Below are positions 44,943-58,293 of a stretch of 64,000 nt of DNA, piece by piece. Made by a program: the position numbers and the translations under genes. Source of the stretch: Bradyrhizobium ottawaense (GTDB lineage Bacteria > Pseudomonadota > Alphaproteobacteria > Rhizobiales > Xanthobacteraceae). The DNA is taken from NCBI RefSeq assembly GCF_002278135.3, contig NZ_CP029425.2, positions 6,362,001 through 6,426,000 on the forward strand. Reading direction: 5' to 3'. Every line of letters starts with the position of its first letter. Position 1 is the first letter of the stretch. The notes beneath the pieces were generated by a model that had not been told where the DNA came from, did not search any database, and was given only the letters and a program-made list of their open reading frames with translations.

Positions 44943-45091
44943 CGCTGTCGTCCCGGACAGGCGCAGCGGAGCGGAGCGCAGATCCGGGACCCATAACCAC
45001 AGGAAGATGTGGTTGCGAAGGAAGGCAACACGCAGTTTCGCGCAACAATTTCTGCTGCGGCGTACGGGTCCCCGCCTTCGCGGGGACGACA
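44943..45091. repeat. Intergenic palindromic repeat, family A (copy 2), inside the nad operon
   Basis: Arms CTGTCGTCCCGGACAGGCG and CGCGGGGACGACAG, with inner GATCCGGGACCCATA and GTACGGGTCC. It fills most of the 193-base gap between nadA and nadB, where an operon would normally be tight. Confidence 0.82.
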
Positions 45092-45112
45092 GTGGAGTGA
45101 AAGGAAAGAACT

Positions 45113-46711
45113 ATGACAAACACCATCCACAACCTCACCCGCACCGACGACATCGTCATCGTCGGCGGCGGCCTTGCCGGACTGTTCTGCGCCCTGAAGC
45201 TGGCGCCGCGGCCGGTGACCTTGATCTCGGCCGCGCCGCTCGGACAGGGCGCATCCTCCGCATGGGCGCAAGGCGGCATCGCCGCGGCGGTGGCCGAGGG
45301 CGACACGCCGGAAGCCCATGCCACCGATACCATCGCGGTCGGCGGCGGCCTCGTCGACGAGGTGGTCGCACTTGGGATCGCGCGCGAGGCCGCGCCGCGC
45401 ATCCACGATCTCTTGAGCTATGGCGTCCCCTTCGATCGCGATCTCGAAGGCAGGCTCGCCGTGGGACGCGAAGCGGCACATTCGGCCCGGCGCATCGTGC
45501 ATGTGCGAGGCGATGGTGCCGGTGCCGCGATCATCGCGGCCTTGAGCGAAGCGGTGGGCCGCACGCCCTCGATCCGCCTGGTCGAGGGGTTCGTCGCCGA
45601 GGCGCTGTTGGTTGAGGATGGCACCGTCGCCGGTCTTCAATTGCGCGAGGCCGGCAACTTCCAGGCAAATCCGTTCCTGCTCGCCTCGCGCGCGGTGGTG
45701 CTTGCCACCGGCGGCATCGGACATCTCTACGCCGTCACGACCAATCCAATGGAAGCCAGCGGCTCCGGCCTCGCCATCGCCGCGCGTGCCGGTGCCGTAA
45801 TCGCCGATCCGGAATTCGTGCAGTTCCATCCAACCGCCATCATGGTCGGCCGCGATCCGGCACCGCTCGCCACCGAAGCGTTGCGCGGCGAAGGCGCGAC
45901 GCTAGTCAATGGCGCCGGTGAACGCTTCATGGTTGCGCGCCACCCGCTCGCGGAGCTCGCGCCGCGCGACATCGTGGCCCGCGGCGTATTCGCCGAGATT
46001 GCGGCCGGGCGCGGCGCCTTCCTCGATGCGCGCCAGGCGCTGGGCGCGCGCTTTGCGGACAAATTTCCGACCGTGCATGCGAGCTGCATCGCCGCCGGCA
46101 TCGATCCGGCCACGCAGATCATCCCGATTGCCCCGGCCGCGCACTATCACATGGGCGGCATCGCGGTGGACGGACGCGGCCGCAGCTCGATCGACGGACT
46201 CTGGGCCGGTGGCGAGGTATCGTCGACCGGCGCGCACGGCGCCAACCGGCTCGCCTCGAATTCGCTGCTGGAGGCGGTGGTCTACGCCGCGCGCATCGCC
46301 GACGACATCGCCGGCTGCTCGATCCCCGCGCCTGCCCGCCTCCCCGACGCACCGGTCGCGTCGCGCGGCGGCACGCCGGATGCTCTGGCCGGGAAGCGGC
46401 TGCGCGCGATGATGAGCGCGCATGTCGGCGTGATCCGCGAGAGCGACGGCCTCTCCGAGGCCGTGCACCACTTCGCTGCGCTCGAACGCGAGGCAACGAG
46501 CATCGCGCTGCGCAACATGGCGACGTCTGCCCTGCTCGTTGCCGCCTCGGCGTGGAGCCGCCGCGAGAGCCGCGGCGCGCATTTCCGCTCCGACCATCCG
46601 GCTGACGTCCCTGCGCAGGCGCAGCGAACGATGACGACGCTCACGGCGGCGCGCGAGATCGCGGAAAGCCTGAGCTCCCTGCCGCCCGTTGCGCAATCCA
46701 TGATTGCCTGA
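45113..46711 (+). CDS. nadB: L-aspartate oxidase
   Basis: A 532-residue flavoprotein. It oxidises aspartate to iminoaspartate, the substrate of NadA. The FAD-binding [17 protein letters not shown], the [13 protein letters not shown] loop, the substrate-site [10 protein letters not shown] and the C-terminal [18 protein letters not shown] are all present. The C-terminal helical domain is shorter than in E. coli NadB but normal for rhizobia. It follows nadA after a repeat element and precedes nadC by eleven bases. Confidence 0.95.
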   Translation: MTNTIHNLTRTDDIVIVGGGLAGLFCALKLAPRPVTLISAAPLGQGASSAWAQGGIAAAVAEGDTPEAHATDTIAVGGGLVDEVVALGIAREAAPRIHDLLSYGVPFDRDLEGRLAVGREAAHSARRIVHVRGDGAGAAIIAALSEAVGRTPSIRLVEGFVAEALLVEDGTVAGLQLREAGNFQANPFLLASRAVVLATGGIGHLYAVTTNPMEASGSGLAIAARAGAVIADPEFVQFHPTAIMVGRDPAPLATEALRGEGATLVNGAGERFMVARHPLAELAPRDIVARGVFAEIAAGRGAFLDARQALGARFADKFPTVHASCIAAGIDPATQIIPIAPAAHYHMGGIAVDGRGRSSIDGLWAGGEVSSTGAHGANRLASNSLLEAVVYAARIADDIAGCSIPAPARLPDAPVASRGGTPDALAGKRLRAMMSAHVGVIRESDGLSEAVHHFAALEREATSIALRNMATSALLVAASAWSRRESRGAHFRSDHPADVPAQAQRTMTTLTAAREIAESLSSLPPVAQSMIA

Positions 46712-46722
46712 AGGAGTTGTCC

Positions 46723-47601
46723 ATGATTACCACCACCTCCCTGCTCTATCCCGACGCCTTCCTCTCGCCGCTTGCGATCGGCGAAGCCGTGCAGCGCGCG
46801 CTCGACGAGGACCTCGGCCGCGCCGGCGACATCACCTCGCTGGCGACAATCCCGGAAGCGACCAAGGCGCAAGCCATTCTGGTGGCGCGCCAGTCCGGCG
46901 TGATCGCCGGATTGCCGCTGGCACTCGCGACATTGCAACAACTCTCCTCCGACATCGACGTACGCGCGCATGTCCGTGATGCCGCACGCGTTGTCCGCGG
47001 ACAGCAGGTGCTGACGATCTCGGGGCCTGCGCGCGCCATTCTCACAGCGGAGCGGACGGCGCTGAATTTCGTCGGCCGCCTGTCGGGCGTCGCGACGCTC
47101 ACGGCCGACTATGTCGCCCGCACCGAAGGCACGAAGATGCGCATCTGCTGCACGCGCAAGACCACGCCGGGGCTGCGCGCACTGGAGAAATACGCCGTGC
47201 GCTGCGGCGGCGGCTTCAATCACCGCTTCGGCCTCGACGATGCGATCCTGATCAAGGACAACCACATCGCGGTCGCCGGCGGCATCTGTGCGGTGCTGGA
47301 GCGCGCCCGCGCCCATGCCGGCCATCTCGTCAAGATCGAGATCGAGGTCGATACGCTGGCGCAGTTGCGCGAGGTGCTCGATACCGGACTTGCCGACGCC
47401 GTGCTGCTCGACAACATGGACCTTGCGACATTGCGCGAGGCCGTGCGGATCAACGAGGGTCGTCTCCAGCTGGAGGCGTCCGGCGGCGTCACGCTGGACT
47501 CGATCGCGGCCATCGCGGCAACCGGCGTCGACTACGCTTCGGCGGGCGCGCTGACGCATTCGGCGCCGAACTTTGATTGCGCGCTGGATATTGAGATGTG
47601 A
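46723..47601 (+). CDS. nadC: Nicotinate-nucleotide pyrophosphorylase (carboxylating)
   Basis: A 292-residue quinolinate phosphoribosyltransferase. It converts quinolinate and PRPP to nicotinate mononucleotide. Signatures: [44 protein letters not shown] and the phosphate-binding EASGGV near the C-terminus. Start ATG at 46723 with GGAG six bases before it. Last gene of the de novo NAD operon. Confidence 0.95.
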   Translation: MITTTSLLYPDAFLSPLAIGEAVQRALDEDLGRAGDITSLATIPEATKAQAILVARQSGVIAGLPLALATLQQLSSDIDVRAHVRDAARVVRGQQVLTISGPARAILTAERTALNFVGRLSGVATLTADYVARTEGTKMRICCTRKTTPGLRALEKYAVRCGGGFNHRFGLDDAILIKDNHIAVAGGICAVLERARAHAGHLVKIEIEVDTLAQLREVLDTGLADAVLLDNMDLATLREAVRINEGRLQLEASGGVTLDSIAAIAATGVDYASAGALTHSAPNFDCALDIEM

Positions 47602-47629
47602 GATCACCGCTCTGAGCCCAGGGCTGGCT

Positions 47630-47752
47630 GCACCTCTCCCGCTTGCGGGGGAGGTCGGCGCGAAGCGCCGGGTGGGGGCTCTCTCCACACGGGGGGTCTC
47701 GCCTGCGGAAACACCCCCTCCCCAGCCCTCCCCCGCAAGCGGGAGAGGGAGC
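47630..47752. repeat. Intergenic palindromic repeat, family H
   Basis: CACCTCTCCCGCTTGCGGGG and CCCCGCAAGCGGGAGAGGG are inverse arms around GGTGGGGGCTCTC and CACCCCCTCCCC. It forms a strong hairpin between the convergent nadC and wall-hydrolase genes, probably ending both transcripts. The short relative at 21897-21930 has only the tips. Confidence 0.8.
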
Positions 47753-47782
47753 ATACCTTCACTGCGGCAACGATTGATTGCC

Positions 47783-49237
47783 TCAGCGCCGCTCGCTCAC
47801 GCCCATCTCGGCAGAGCTCTTGGCTTCCTGCGCGAGCTCGGCTGACAGCGCGGCGGTCTGGGCCGGGGTGCCCCAACTCGGTTCCTCGCTTCCGTCGCCC
47901 CAGGCGCGCGGGCGATAGAAGGTGTGCACGCCGGTCTTGTACATCTTCTTCATCTCGGCGACCCAGGACGGGCGCACCCAGTAGGCGTGATAATGCGTGG
48001 ACTTGCCCACCTCGGGCAACCAGATCTGGCCGTCGAGCATCGCCTTCGCGATCTTCTTGGCGCGCTCCCACATCTCGGGCTCGCGGATCACGTCGGCGTT
48101 GTTGTCGCAGGCGAAGGTGAACTGGCAGGCGAGATGGCGGTGCTTGTTCTGATAGACCGCTCCGCACACGGTGTCGGGATATTTGCCCGAGAACACGCGG
48201 TTCATCACCACCTGCGCCACAGCCATCTGGCCGCGAACGGCCTCGCCGCGCGACTCGAAATAGACGGCTTCCGCAAGGCACTTCTCGGACTTCGCGCGCG
48301 ACTTGTCGTCAAGCGCGAGACGCTCCGCCGGCGATCTGGCGCGCTGGTTGTCGGCGTTGACCTCACCCTTCGGCGCGACGCTCTCGCCGCTCTCGATATC
48401 CTTGGCGATGTCCACCGTCGGCGGCGATAGCGAGGCCGTCACCTTCATGTCGGGATCGGGCATCACGATCAGCGGCTCGGCGCCGGGCTGCCAGCTCTCG
48501 ATGCTTTCGAGATTGCCGCCGAGCGAGGAACTGCCGAAGAACAGGTTGGAGGTCTTGACGCTGAAGGGATCCCGCACCGGCGTCGTCGGCGCAGTGGTCC
48601 GCTTAAGCGCCTCGAGCGGCTGCACCGCGAACGCGCGCGCGGCGTCGCTGGCCCGCGGTGGATTGGAATATTGCGGCAGCGGCGGCGCGCGGAGCGCTTC
48701 CTGGAGTTCGGGATCGAGGGCGGCCGCGGATTCCGGCGACATCGCCTGCGGCAGCGCCGCGGTCTTGGCGCCGAACACCGAGCTGTTCGACGTCGCGGGA
48801 TCCTGCTGCGGCGGTGCCGCAGCGGGCGCGGCCGCCTCGGGAGCCTCGGTCGGCGCAACGGTCGCGAGGCGATCACCCTTCATGGAGCGATCGACCTTGG
48901 GAAAGTCGGAAGCCTGGTAGCGCGGCGCAGCCTGCAGCGCCGGACTGCGGCTGATCGCGCCGGTGACGTCGCGGCCATCGAGGCTCGCCAGGCGAACCAT
49001 CGCGCTTTGCGGAACCGAGGTGCCGATGGGGCGGGAAAAACTGTAGGTGGCGAGCTGGATCGAGGACGCCGCGGAGAACACCTGCTTCTGCCAACGCTCG
49101 GCGACGCCGGGTTGGCGCGCCAGCAGAGAGGCAATATCCTGATAGCCGGTCTCTCTCGGCATCAATGCGAAGATGCAGAGACCGATGCCGAAGGACGCGA
49201 ACCGCGCGCCCTTCGGATGGTTACGCAACACAGACAT
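47783..49237 (-). CDS. Cell wall hydrolase, SleB/CwlJ family
   Basis: A 484-residue protein. An N-terminal hydrophobic segment (about residues 12-28) anchors or exports it. A long Pro/Ala/Ser-rich linker (about 110-330) precedes the C-terminal Hydrolase_2 domain (about 345-460), whose conserved Glu is in CLAEAVYFESRGE, followed by AQVVMNRVFSGKYPDTVCGAVYQ. Such domains cleave peptidoglycan; in non-sporulating rhizobia they are involved in envelope remodelling. The ATG at 49237 is chosen because the added 19 residues upstream are not signal-like. Confidence 0.85.
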   Translation of the reverse strand: MSVLRNHPKGARFASFGIGLCIFALMPRETGYQDIASLLARQPGVAERWQKQVFSAASSIQLATYSFSRPIGTSVPQSAMVRLASLDGRDVTGAISRSPALQAAPRYQASDFPKVDRSMKGDRLATVAPTEAPEAAAPAAAPPQQDPATSNSSVFGAKTAALPQAMSPESAAALDPELQEALRAPPLPQYSNPPRASDAARAFAVQPLEALKRTTAPTTPVRDPFSVKTSNLFFGSSSLGGNLESIESWQPGAEPLIVMPDPDMKVTASLSPPTVDIAKDIESGESVAPKGEVNADNQRARSPAERLALDDKSRAKSEKCLAEAVYFESRGEAVRGQMAVAQVVMNRVFSGKYPDTVCGAVYQNKHRHLACQFTFACDNNADVIREPEMWERAKKIAKAMLDGQIWLPEVGKSTHYHAYWVRPSWVAEMKKMYKTGVHTFYRPRAWGDGSEEPSWGTPAQTAALSAELAQEAKSSAEMGVSERR

Positions 49238-49527
49238 CGATACGCTCACGCTACGCTTACGCCAGAAAAATCGAAACGCAGTACATCCGTGCAATTCGAT
49301 CTTTATCGTAAGTATCCAATTTAGGTTGCCGGGGCGTTAATCGGCGTTGCGCGTGCGGCACACTCAAGCGATTGCAGGTGTTTTCACGGGGTGATCGCGC
49401 ACGGTGGTAAACCCGTCCTCACGCGAAGCGGTAAACAACCGGTCAACGCGAATGGTGAAGGAACTCTTGCTGGCGCGTATCATTACGGGACGCGTGTGTG
49501 GTTCCTTGTTGTCCGAACTTCCGCCTC
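49238..49527. other. Non-coding stretch upstream of the wall hydrolase
   Basis: About 290 bases with no gene, repeat or clear regulatory element on either strand. The part next to 49237 should hold the wall-hydrolase promoter. Confidence 0.4.
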
Positions 49528-49611
49528 GTCATTGGAGGAGCTGTTGCGACGAAGCAATCCGGGCTGCCGCCGTGGAGAGATTCTGGATTGCTTCGCTGCG
49601 CTCGCAATGAT
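49528..49611. repeat. Intergenic palindromic repeat, family D (copy 1)
   Basis: GACGAAGCAATCC and GGATTGCTTCGCTGCG are inverse arms, with outer GTCATTG and CAATGAT. The second copy is at 60727-60833. Confidence 0.72.
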
Positions 49612-49640
49612 GGGTTGGCGAGAGCATCGAGAAAACGAAA

Positions 49641-49666
49641 AGAGGCGGGGTTTTGGCCCCGCCTCT
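49641..49666 (-). terminator. Intrinsic terminator of ppdK
   Basis: AGAGGCGGGG (49641-49650) and CCCCGCCTCT (49657-49666) form a perfect 10-bp stem with a 6-base loop. Read on the minus strand the stem is followed by TTTTCGTTTTC. It lies 24 bases past the ppdK stop. Confidence 0.88.
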
Positions 49667-49689
49667 TTCATCCAGCATTCTAGTTCTGC

Positions 49690-52617
<2,928 letters not shown>

Positions 52618-52713
52618 AGCTTGCACACAACCTGCGAGAGGAATGGGAATTCGCGGGCCTTACACCATTTTGGGCGGGCCCGCGCAAGTCGGACAGTTCC
52701 GGAAAATGAACCC

Positions 52714-52869
52714 CTAGAGGCGGAGCCATTTCAGGAGCCCAAGCCCGATCGCACCGTTCACAATAAGGAAGATCGCGACGATCAGGTTGAGAAGTCGCGG
52801 CATGATCAGGATGAGCACGCCCGCAATCAACGACAGGATCGGCGAAATGTGGGCGACGGTGATGTGCAT
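52714..52869 (-). CDS. DUF3096 small membrane protein
   Basis: A 51-residue hydrophobic protein starting MHITVAHISPILSLIAGVLI and containing LIMPRLLNLIVAIFLIVNG, the signature of DUF3096. Two membrane helices separated by the PRLLN turn. Length and sequence match the family closely. It lies between ppdK and a divergent secreted-protein gene. Function unknown. Confidence 0.82.
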   Translation of the reverse strand: MHITVAHISPILSLIAGVLILIMPRLLNLIVAIFLIVNGAIGLGLLKWLRL

Positions 52870-53100
52870 GAATTTTCTTTCTGTGGAGGGGGGCGAATCG
52901 CGGGCGGATTATAGGCCTCCCGGTTCCGCGAGTAGAGACGCGCAAGACGTGATGCGAGTTCCGGCACCCACGAAAACTGCCTGAAATTGCCGCGAATGCG
53001 GCGGGCCTTTTCCTGGAACATTGCGAAGGGTGCATGCATTGGCCAACCGGTCGCGCCATTGGCGCGTCCGAAAATAAAATTCACGTCGAAGGAGTTGTCC

Positions 53101-53454
53101 ATGCGGAACAGGATTCTCGCTCTTGTAGCGCTCGCGGCCGCGATCGGCTCGCCCCTTGCGGCGCAGGCGCAAAGCGGTGTCACCGTCGGACGCGCGCCCG
53201 CCGTGGTCGACAGCGGCCCAACCATCGCAGTCGAACAGCGGCCGGCCTTCCGCGAGTACGTCGTCGAGCAGCGTGTGCCCGCCTTCAGCATTCCCGATCG
53301 CATCATCGTCGGCACGACATTACCCGAGGCAGGCGTCACCTATTATGACGTGCCGCAACGCTTCGGCGCCACCACCTACCGCTACACCGTCGTGAACGGC
53401 GAAACCGTTTTGGTCGAGCCGCGCTCGCGCCGCATCGTCGAGGTGCTGGACTAG
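53101..53454 (+). CDS. DUF1236 exported protein
   Basis: A 117-residue protein with a signal peptide (MRNRILALVALAAAIGSPLAAQAQ). The C-terminal domain PEAGVTYYDVPQRFGATTYR, then YTVVNGETVLVEPRSRRIVEVLD, is the DUF1236 signature seen in many rhizobial periplasmic proteins. The start at 53101 is fixed by GAAGGAG seven bases upstream; an earlier frame start at 52987 would hide the signal peptide. Function unknown. Confidence 0.85.
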   Translation: MRNRILALVALAAAIGSPLAAQAQSGVTVGRAPAVVDSGPTIAVEQRPAFREYVVEQRVPAFSIPDRIIVGTTLPEAGVTYYDVPQRFGATTYRYTVVNGETVLVEPRSRRIVEVLD

Positions 53455-53540
53455 CACGGATCGACTGTTGGCACTGATCGACTAGATGTCCGGCGCGTCA
53501 CTTCAATCAGGCTGGCGCGAGCAGTGTAATCGGACATCAG

Positions 53541-53578
53541 GCCCCGCCCGGTCTTCCCCCCGCCGGGCGGGGCTTTTT
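53541..53578 (+). terminator. Intrinsic terminator after the DUF1236 gene
   Basis: GCCCCGCCCGG (53541-53551) and CCGGGCGGGGC (53563-53573) form a perfect 11-bp stem with an 11-base loop, followed by TTTTT. Confidence 0.88.
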
Positions 53579-53583
53579 GCGCT

Positions 53584-53683
53584 GTCATTCCGGGGCGCGC
53601 CACTTGGCGCGAGCCCGGAATCCATACTCACGATGGTGGTTATGGATTCCGGGCTCGTGCTTCGCACGCCCCGGAATGACAGC
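53584..53683. repeat. Intergenic palindromic repeat, family C (copy 2)
   Basis: TGTCATTCCGGGGCGCG and CGCCCCGGAATGACA with inner GAGCCCGGAATCCAT and ATGGATTCCGGGCTC. Same arms as 22376-22475; here it separates the DUF1236 terminator from the convergent glyS gene. Confidence 0.87.
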
Positions 53684-53707
53684 GGTATTTGCCCCGCGAG
53701 CGCGACC

Positions 53708-55807
53708 TCAATCCTGGATCTTCGAGAAATCCGCCACCGCACGCGTGGCGCTGCGGATCTCGTTCAGCAGCTTGAGGCGGTTCTCGCGCACCTTCGCATC
53801 GTCGTCGTTGACGCGGACCTTGTCGAAGAACGCATCGACCGGCGGACGCAACTTGGCCATCGCGCTCATCGCGGCCGCGAAGTCTTCCCTGACGACGGCG
53901 GCGCTGGCTTCCGCCTGCACTTCGCCTATCGCCTTTGCCAGCGCCTTTTCCTCGGCCAGGCTGTAAAGCGCAACGTCGGGCGCGCCTTCGAAGCTGCGCT
54001 TGTCCTTCTTCTCCTCGATGCCAAGGATATTGCTGGCACGCTTGATGCCAGCCAGCAGGTTCTTACCGTCGTCGCTCTCGAGAAACTTTCCGAGCGCCTC
54101 GACGCGGCGGACGATCATCAGCAGGTCGTCCTGGCCGCCGAGCGCAAACACGGCATCGACGAGATCGTGCCGCGCGCCCTGCTCACGGAGCTGTACTTTC
54201 AGGCGATCAGCGAAGAAGGCGAGGAGGTCGCTCGGCAGCTTCTGCGCATCGGCCGGCTTCACCGACAAACCGGTGAGCGCAGATGTCGCCACCTTCATGA
54301 GCGACAGACGCAGCGCGTTCTCGGCGATCAACCTGATCACGCCCAGCGCCGCGCGACGCAGCGCATAGGGGTCCTTGCTGCCTGTCGGCTTCTCGTCGAT
54401 GGCCCAGAACCCGACCAAGGTATCGATCTTGTCTGCAAGCGCGACCGCAACGCTGACCGGATCGGTCGGCACGCGATCAGTCGGTCCTTGCGGCTTATAG
54501 TGCTCCTCGCAGGCGGCGGCGACGGACGCGTCCTCGCCCTGGGCCAGCGCATAGTACTTGCCCATCAGGCCCTGCACTTCGGGGAATTCGCCGACGACCT
54601 CGGTGAGCAAATCCGCCTTCGCCAGATGCGCTGCGCGCGTCGCCTTCGCGACATCGGCTCCGACCAGTGCCGCAATCTCGGCTGCGAGCCGCTCGATGCG
54701 CTTGATCCGCGCTGCCTGCGTGCCGAGCTTCTCGTGGAACACGATCTGCTCGAACTTCGGCAGCCGATCTTCGAGTTTCGTCTTCAGGTCTGTCTCGTAG
54801 AAGAACTTCGCATCCGACAGGCGGGGACGGATCACGCGTTCGTTGCCTGATACGATGACCTTGCCGCCATCGGACGCCTCGATATTGGCGGTGAGGACGA
54901 ACTTGTTGGTCAGCTTCCCGGTCTTGGGATCCTTGACCACAAAGCACTTCTGGTTGTTGCGGATGGTGGCGCGGATCACCTCGTCCGGAATCGCGAGATA
55001 TTCCGCTTCGAACGATCCCATCATGACGACGGGCCATTCGACGAGGCCCGAGACCTCGTCCAGCAGCACCTGATCTTCGACCAGTTCGAAGCCTTGTGCG
55101 AAGGTCAGCTCCTTGGCGTCGGCGAAGATGATGTCCTTGCGCGCCTGCGGATCGAGGATGACCTTGGCGGCCTTCAACTTCGCTTCGTAATCTTCAAAAC
55201 GGCGCACGGAAATCGCGTCCGGCGCCATGAAGCGATGACCGTAGGTGGTCTGGCCGGTCGCGATGCCGTCGACCTCGAACTTCACGACATCAGGCTCTTC
55301 GGTCTCGAGCCCGAAGGTCGCGGTGATCGCGTGCAGCGGACGCACCCAATTAAGCGAGCCCGGCTTGCCCGAGCGCGCGCCCCAGCGCATCGATTTCGGC
55401 CAGGGGAAGGTGCGGATGATGACCGGCAGGATTTCCGCGAGCACGTCGATCGCGTCGCGGCCAGGCTTCTCGATCAATCCGATGTAGAAATCACCCTTGG
55501 GGTCGCGCTGGATTTTTGCTTCATCCAGCGACTTCAATCCCGTCGCCTTCAGGAAGCCCTGCACAGCCGCGTCGGGCGCGCCGACTTTGGGCCCGCGGCG
55601 TTCGGTCTTGAGGTCAGGCTGGCGCGCCGGGATGCCGTGCACGGTCAGCGCGAGGCGGCGCGGCGTCGCGAACGCCTTCGCGCCCTCGTAAACCAGGCCT
55701 TCGGCGACGAGCTTGTCGGTGACCATGCGGCGCAGATCGTCGGCCGCCTTCGCCTGCATGCGCGCGGGGATTTCTTCGGAGAACAGTTCAAGCAAAAGAT
55801 CGGGCAT
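53708..55807 (-). CDS. glyS: Glycine--tRNA ligase beta subunit
   Basis: A 699-residue beta chain of the bacterial alpha2-beta2 glycyl-tRNA synthetase. It begins [18 protein letters not shown] as in the family, contains the tRNA-binding and HD-like regions, and ends with the anticodon-binding DALR-type helices ([19 protein letters not shown]). It recognises tRNA-Gly and completes the active enzyme with GlyQ. Its start overlaps the glyQ stop by one base (TGATG), so the subunits are translationally coupled. Confidence 0.96.
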   Translation of the reverse strand: MPDLLLELFSEEIPARMQAKAADDLRRMVTDKLVAEGLVYEGAKAFATPRRLALTVHGIPARQPDLKTERRGPKVGAPDAAVQGFLKATGLKSLDEAKIQRDPKGDFYIGLIEKPGRDAIDVLAEILPVIIRTFPWPKSMRWGARSGKPGSLNWVRPLHAITATFGLETEEPDVVKFEVDGIATGQTTYGHRFMAPDAISVRRFEDYEAKLKAAKVILDPQARKDIIFADAKELTFAQGFELVEDQVLLDEVSGLVEWPVVMMGSFEAEYLAIPDEVIRATIRNNQKCFVVKDPKTGKLTNKFVLTANIEASDGGKVIVSGNERVIRPRLSDAKFFYETDLKTKLEDRLPKFEQIVFHEKLGTQAARIKRIERLAAEIAALVGADVAKATRAAHLAKADLLTEVVGEFPEVQGLMGKYYALAQGEDASVAAACEEHYKPQGPTDRVPTDPVSVAVALADKIDTLVGFWAIDEKPTGSKDPYALRRAALGVIRLIAENALRLSLMKVATSALTGLSVKPADAQKLPSDLLAFFADRLKVQLREQGARHDLVDAVFALGGQDDLLMIVRRVEALGKFLESDDGKNLLAGIKRASNILGIEEKKDKRSFEGAPDVALYSLAEEKALAKAIGEVQAEASAAVVREDFAAAMSAMAKLRPPVDAFFDKVRVNDDDAKVRENRLKLLNEIRSATRAVADFSKIQD

Positions 55808-56742
55808 CAGGCCGCTCCGCCCGCTTCAGTATGGATCCAGGCCTCGCCGCAGGCCTTGGCCAGCTCACGCACGCGAAGAATGTAGCTCTGCCGCTCGGTC
55901 ACGGAGATCACGCCGCGCGCGTCCAGGAGGTTGAAGACGTGACTGGCCTTGATGCACTGGTCATAGGCGGGCAGCGCCATCAGATGCGCCTCGCGCTTGC
56001 CGTCCTTCCAGCCGGCGTCGAGATATTTCCGGCAGGCTGACTCCGCCATCTTGAACTGCTCGAACAGCATCGCGGTGTCGGCGACTTCAAAATTGTGCTT
56101 CGAATATTCGCGCTCGGCCTGCAGGAAGACGTCGCCATAGGTGACTTTGGCATCGCCGTCGCGGCCGTTGAAGTTCAGGTCGTAGACGCGGTCGACGCCC
56201 TGCACATACATCGCGAGGCGCTCGAGCCCGTAGGTGAGCTCGCCCGCGACCGGCGCGCATTCGAAGCCGGCGACCTGCTGGAAGTAAGTGAACTGGCTGA
56301 CTTCCATGCCGTCGCACCAGCACTCCCAGCCGAGGCCCCAGGCGCCCAGCGTCGGGCTCTCCCAATCGTCCTCGACGAAGCGGATGTCGTGCACGGCGGA
56401 ATCGATGCCGATCGCGGCCAGCGACTTCAGGTACAGCTCCTGAAGGTTCGGCGGCGACGGCTTCATGATCACCTGGAACTGGTAATAGTGCTGCATCCGG
56501 TTCGGGTTCTCGCCATAGCGGCCGTCCTTGGGCCGGCGCGAGGGCTGCACATAGGCCGCGTTCCAGGGCTTCGGCCCGAGCGCGCGCAACGTGGTCGCCG
56601 GATGGAAGGTACCCGCGCCCATCTCCATGTCGTAGGGCTGCAGGATCACGCAGCCCTGCTCGGCCCAGAACCGCTGGAGCGCGAGGATGAAGCCCTGGAA
56701 CGAGCGTTCCGGGCGCATATGGGCGGGCAATGAGGCGTCCAT
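55807..56742 (-). CDS. glyQ: Glycine--tRNA ligase alpha subunit
   Basis: A 311-residue catalytic alpha chain. Signatures include [56 protein letters not shown] and [17 protein letters not shown]. Together with GlyS it charges tRNA-Gly. It starts at ATG 56742, close to a repeat element that may mark the 5' edge of the operon. Confidence 0.97.
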   Translation of the reverse strand: MDASLPAHMRPERSFQGFILALQRFWAEQGCVILQPYDMEMGAGTFHPATTLRALGPKPWNAAYVQPSRRPKDGRYGENPNRMQHYYQFQVIMKPSPPNLQELYLKSLAAIGIDSAVHDIRFVEDDWESPTLGAWGLGWECWCDGMEVSQFTYFQQVAGFECAPVAGELTYGLERLAMYVQGVDRVYDLNFNGRDGDAKVTYGDVFLQAEREYSKHNFEVADTAMLFEQFKMAESACRKYLDAGWKDGKREAHLMALPAYDQCIKASHVFNLLDARGVISVTERQSYILRVRELAKACGEAWIHTEAGGAA

Positions 56743-56862
56743 CGTCAGATCAGGCTCTCGCGGGGGGTTTTGAATCGCGCGGGACCGTATCGACGGCGGG
56801 AGTGGGAATCAAGGCAAAGGGGCGGATTCGGGCTTAACGGCCGCCGTAGAGTGACGGTGCCG

Positions 56863-56954
56863 TAGGGTGGGCAAAGCGAAGCGTGCCCCCCATCGTCGCC
56901 ACGATTGCCGAAGGGAATGGTGGGCACGGCGCAAGAGCGCCTTTGCCCACCCTA
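56863..56954. repeat. Intergenic palindromic repeat, family B (copy 3)
   Basis: TAGGGTGGGCAAAGCG and GCCTTTGCCCACCCTA are the arms, with GGTGGGCACGGCGC inside. Third copy of the element at 6136-6224 and 29391-29512, upstream of glyQ. Confidence 0.85.
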
Positions 56955-56976
56955 GGGCACCTTACATGGGGCGCGC

Positions 56977-57168
56977 CTAACCCGGCCGATACGCTCCGGT
57001 CACGGGGTCACGTTTCAGGGTCTGGATGTTCCCCATATGGGCGGCCTCGGCGACGCGCGAGAGGCGCATCTCCTCCAGCTCCCGGTTGATCCTGACAGCA
57101 GTCTTGTAGGCCCAGCGGACCACGGCAAGCCCACCCAGGACGCCCGCGAAAGCGACGAACGGCGGCAT
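56977..57168 (-). CDS. Small conserved membrane protein (63 aa)
   Basis: A 63-residue protein: one N-terminal hydrophobic helix (MPPFVAFAGVLGGLAVVRWAY) and a short basic cytoplasmic tail ending LKRDPVTGAYRPG, a pattern typical of conserved small rhizobial proteins. It lies about 100 bases after the S49 peptidase gene on the same strand and may be cotranscribed. Function unknown. Confidence 0.65.
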   Translation of the reverse strand: MPPFVAFAGVLGGLAVVRWAYKTAVRINRELEEMRLSRVAEAAHMGNIQTLKRDPVTGAYRPG

Positions 57169-57273
57169 CGGTCGATCCTCGTTGAGTGCTCAGCCCCCAC
57201 GCACATTGTTGCGCAGTCGGGGCTGCGCCGCAATCGGCAGGCCAAGAGGCCAAATGGCGCGGGAGGGCTGCGC

Positions 57274-58182
57274 CTAGAACCCGAATTTCGCCCAGATCGC
57301 CCGCGTCTCAAGCGCCGAGATCAGATCGTCCGGCAGGCCGACCATTGATTCCATGGCCGAAAGCTGCCCCGCGCCGGGCGATTTCCGGCCCAGAAAGCCG
57401 GAGAGCAGCCCGGTCGGCTGCGCGATCACGGGGGTGAGAACCTTCTCGCCATAGCGGGCACGAAGAGTTGAGCGGAGATCGCCGATGCTGTCGGCGAGCC
57501 CCAGCGCGATCGAACTCTCGCCGGCCCAGTATTCGCCCGTGAACAGGGCGTCGTCCGCGCCCTTGAGGCGCGCGCCGCGGCTCTCCTTCACCAGGGAAAT
57601 GAAAATCTGATGGATTTCGCGCTGGAGCGCCTTCAGCTTGGCGACGTCGTCGGGGTTCTCGGGGAGGAAAGGATCGAGCATCGCCTTGTGCGCGCCGGCC
57701 GTGTAAAGGCGCCGCTCGATGCCGAGCCGCTTGATCGCCTCCTGGAAACCGAAGCTGCCGCCGACCACGCCGATCGAGCCGAGGATCGAAGAGGGATCGC
57801 AGATGATCTCGTCGCCGGCGCAGGCGATCATGTAGCCGCCGGACGCCGCAACGTCCTCGACGAACACGAGCACCGGCAGCTTCTTCTCCGCCGCGAGCTG
57901 CTTGATGCGCAGGTAGATCTGGCGCGACTGCACCGGCGAGCCGCCGGGCGAGTTGATCACCAGCGCCACCGCCTTGGCGTGCCGATACGAGAACGCGCGC
58001 TCCAGCACCCGCGCGACGCCCGCCAGCGTCATGCCCGGGCGCAGCGGCGTCACCGCACCGATCACACCGGACAGCCGCACCACCGGTACGACCGCGGTAC
58101 CGGGGCGGAAGCGCGCCGGCAGATATTGCATGAGCTTGTCGGCCAGGCCGGAACTCTCACGATCTTTCAATTGTTCGGCCAT
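57274..58182 (-). CDS. S49 family peptidase (SppA/SohB-like)
   Basis: A 302-residue signal peptide peptidase-like protease. The single protease domain has VNSPGGSPVQSRQIY near residue 77. The nucleophile Ser is in DVAASGGYMIAC and the general-base Lys in TAGAHKAMLDPF, the S49 Ser-Lys dyad. The strongly hydrophobic N-terminal anchor of SppA is absent, so it may be peripheral or cytoplasmic. It probably degrades cleaved signal peptides or membrane fragments. Confidence 0.9.
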   Translation of the reverse strand: MAEQLKDRESSGLADKLMQYLPARFRPGTAVVPVVRLSGVIGAVTPLRPGMTLAGVARVLERAFSYRHAKAVALVINSPGGSPVQSRQIYLRIKQLAAEKKLPVLVFVEDVAASGGYMIACAGDEIICDPSSILGSIGVVGGSFGFQEAIKRLGIERRLYTAGAHKAMLDPFLPENPDDVAKLKALQREIHQIFISLVKESRGARLKGADDALFTGEYWAGESSIALGLADSIGDLRSTLRARYGEKVLTPVIAQPTGLLSGFLGRKSPGAGQLSAMESMVGLPDDLISALETRAIWAKFGF

Positions 58183-58293
58183 GCCGTTACCTCTGATTAA
58201 CCATTTCTTATCACGCGACTGTCATTGGAAGTGCCTGGAACGTGTTTTGCAGATTTCCCGTTGGGAGGCTGCAATGAGGCAGCGGAGAACACC

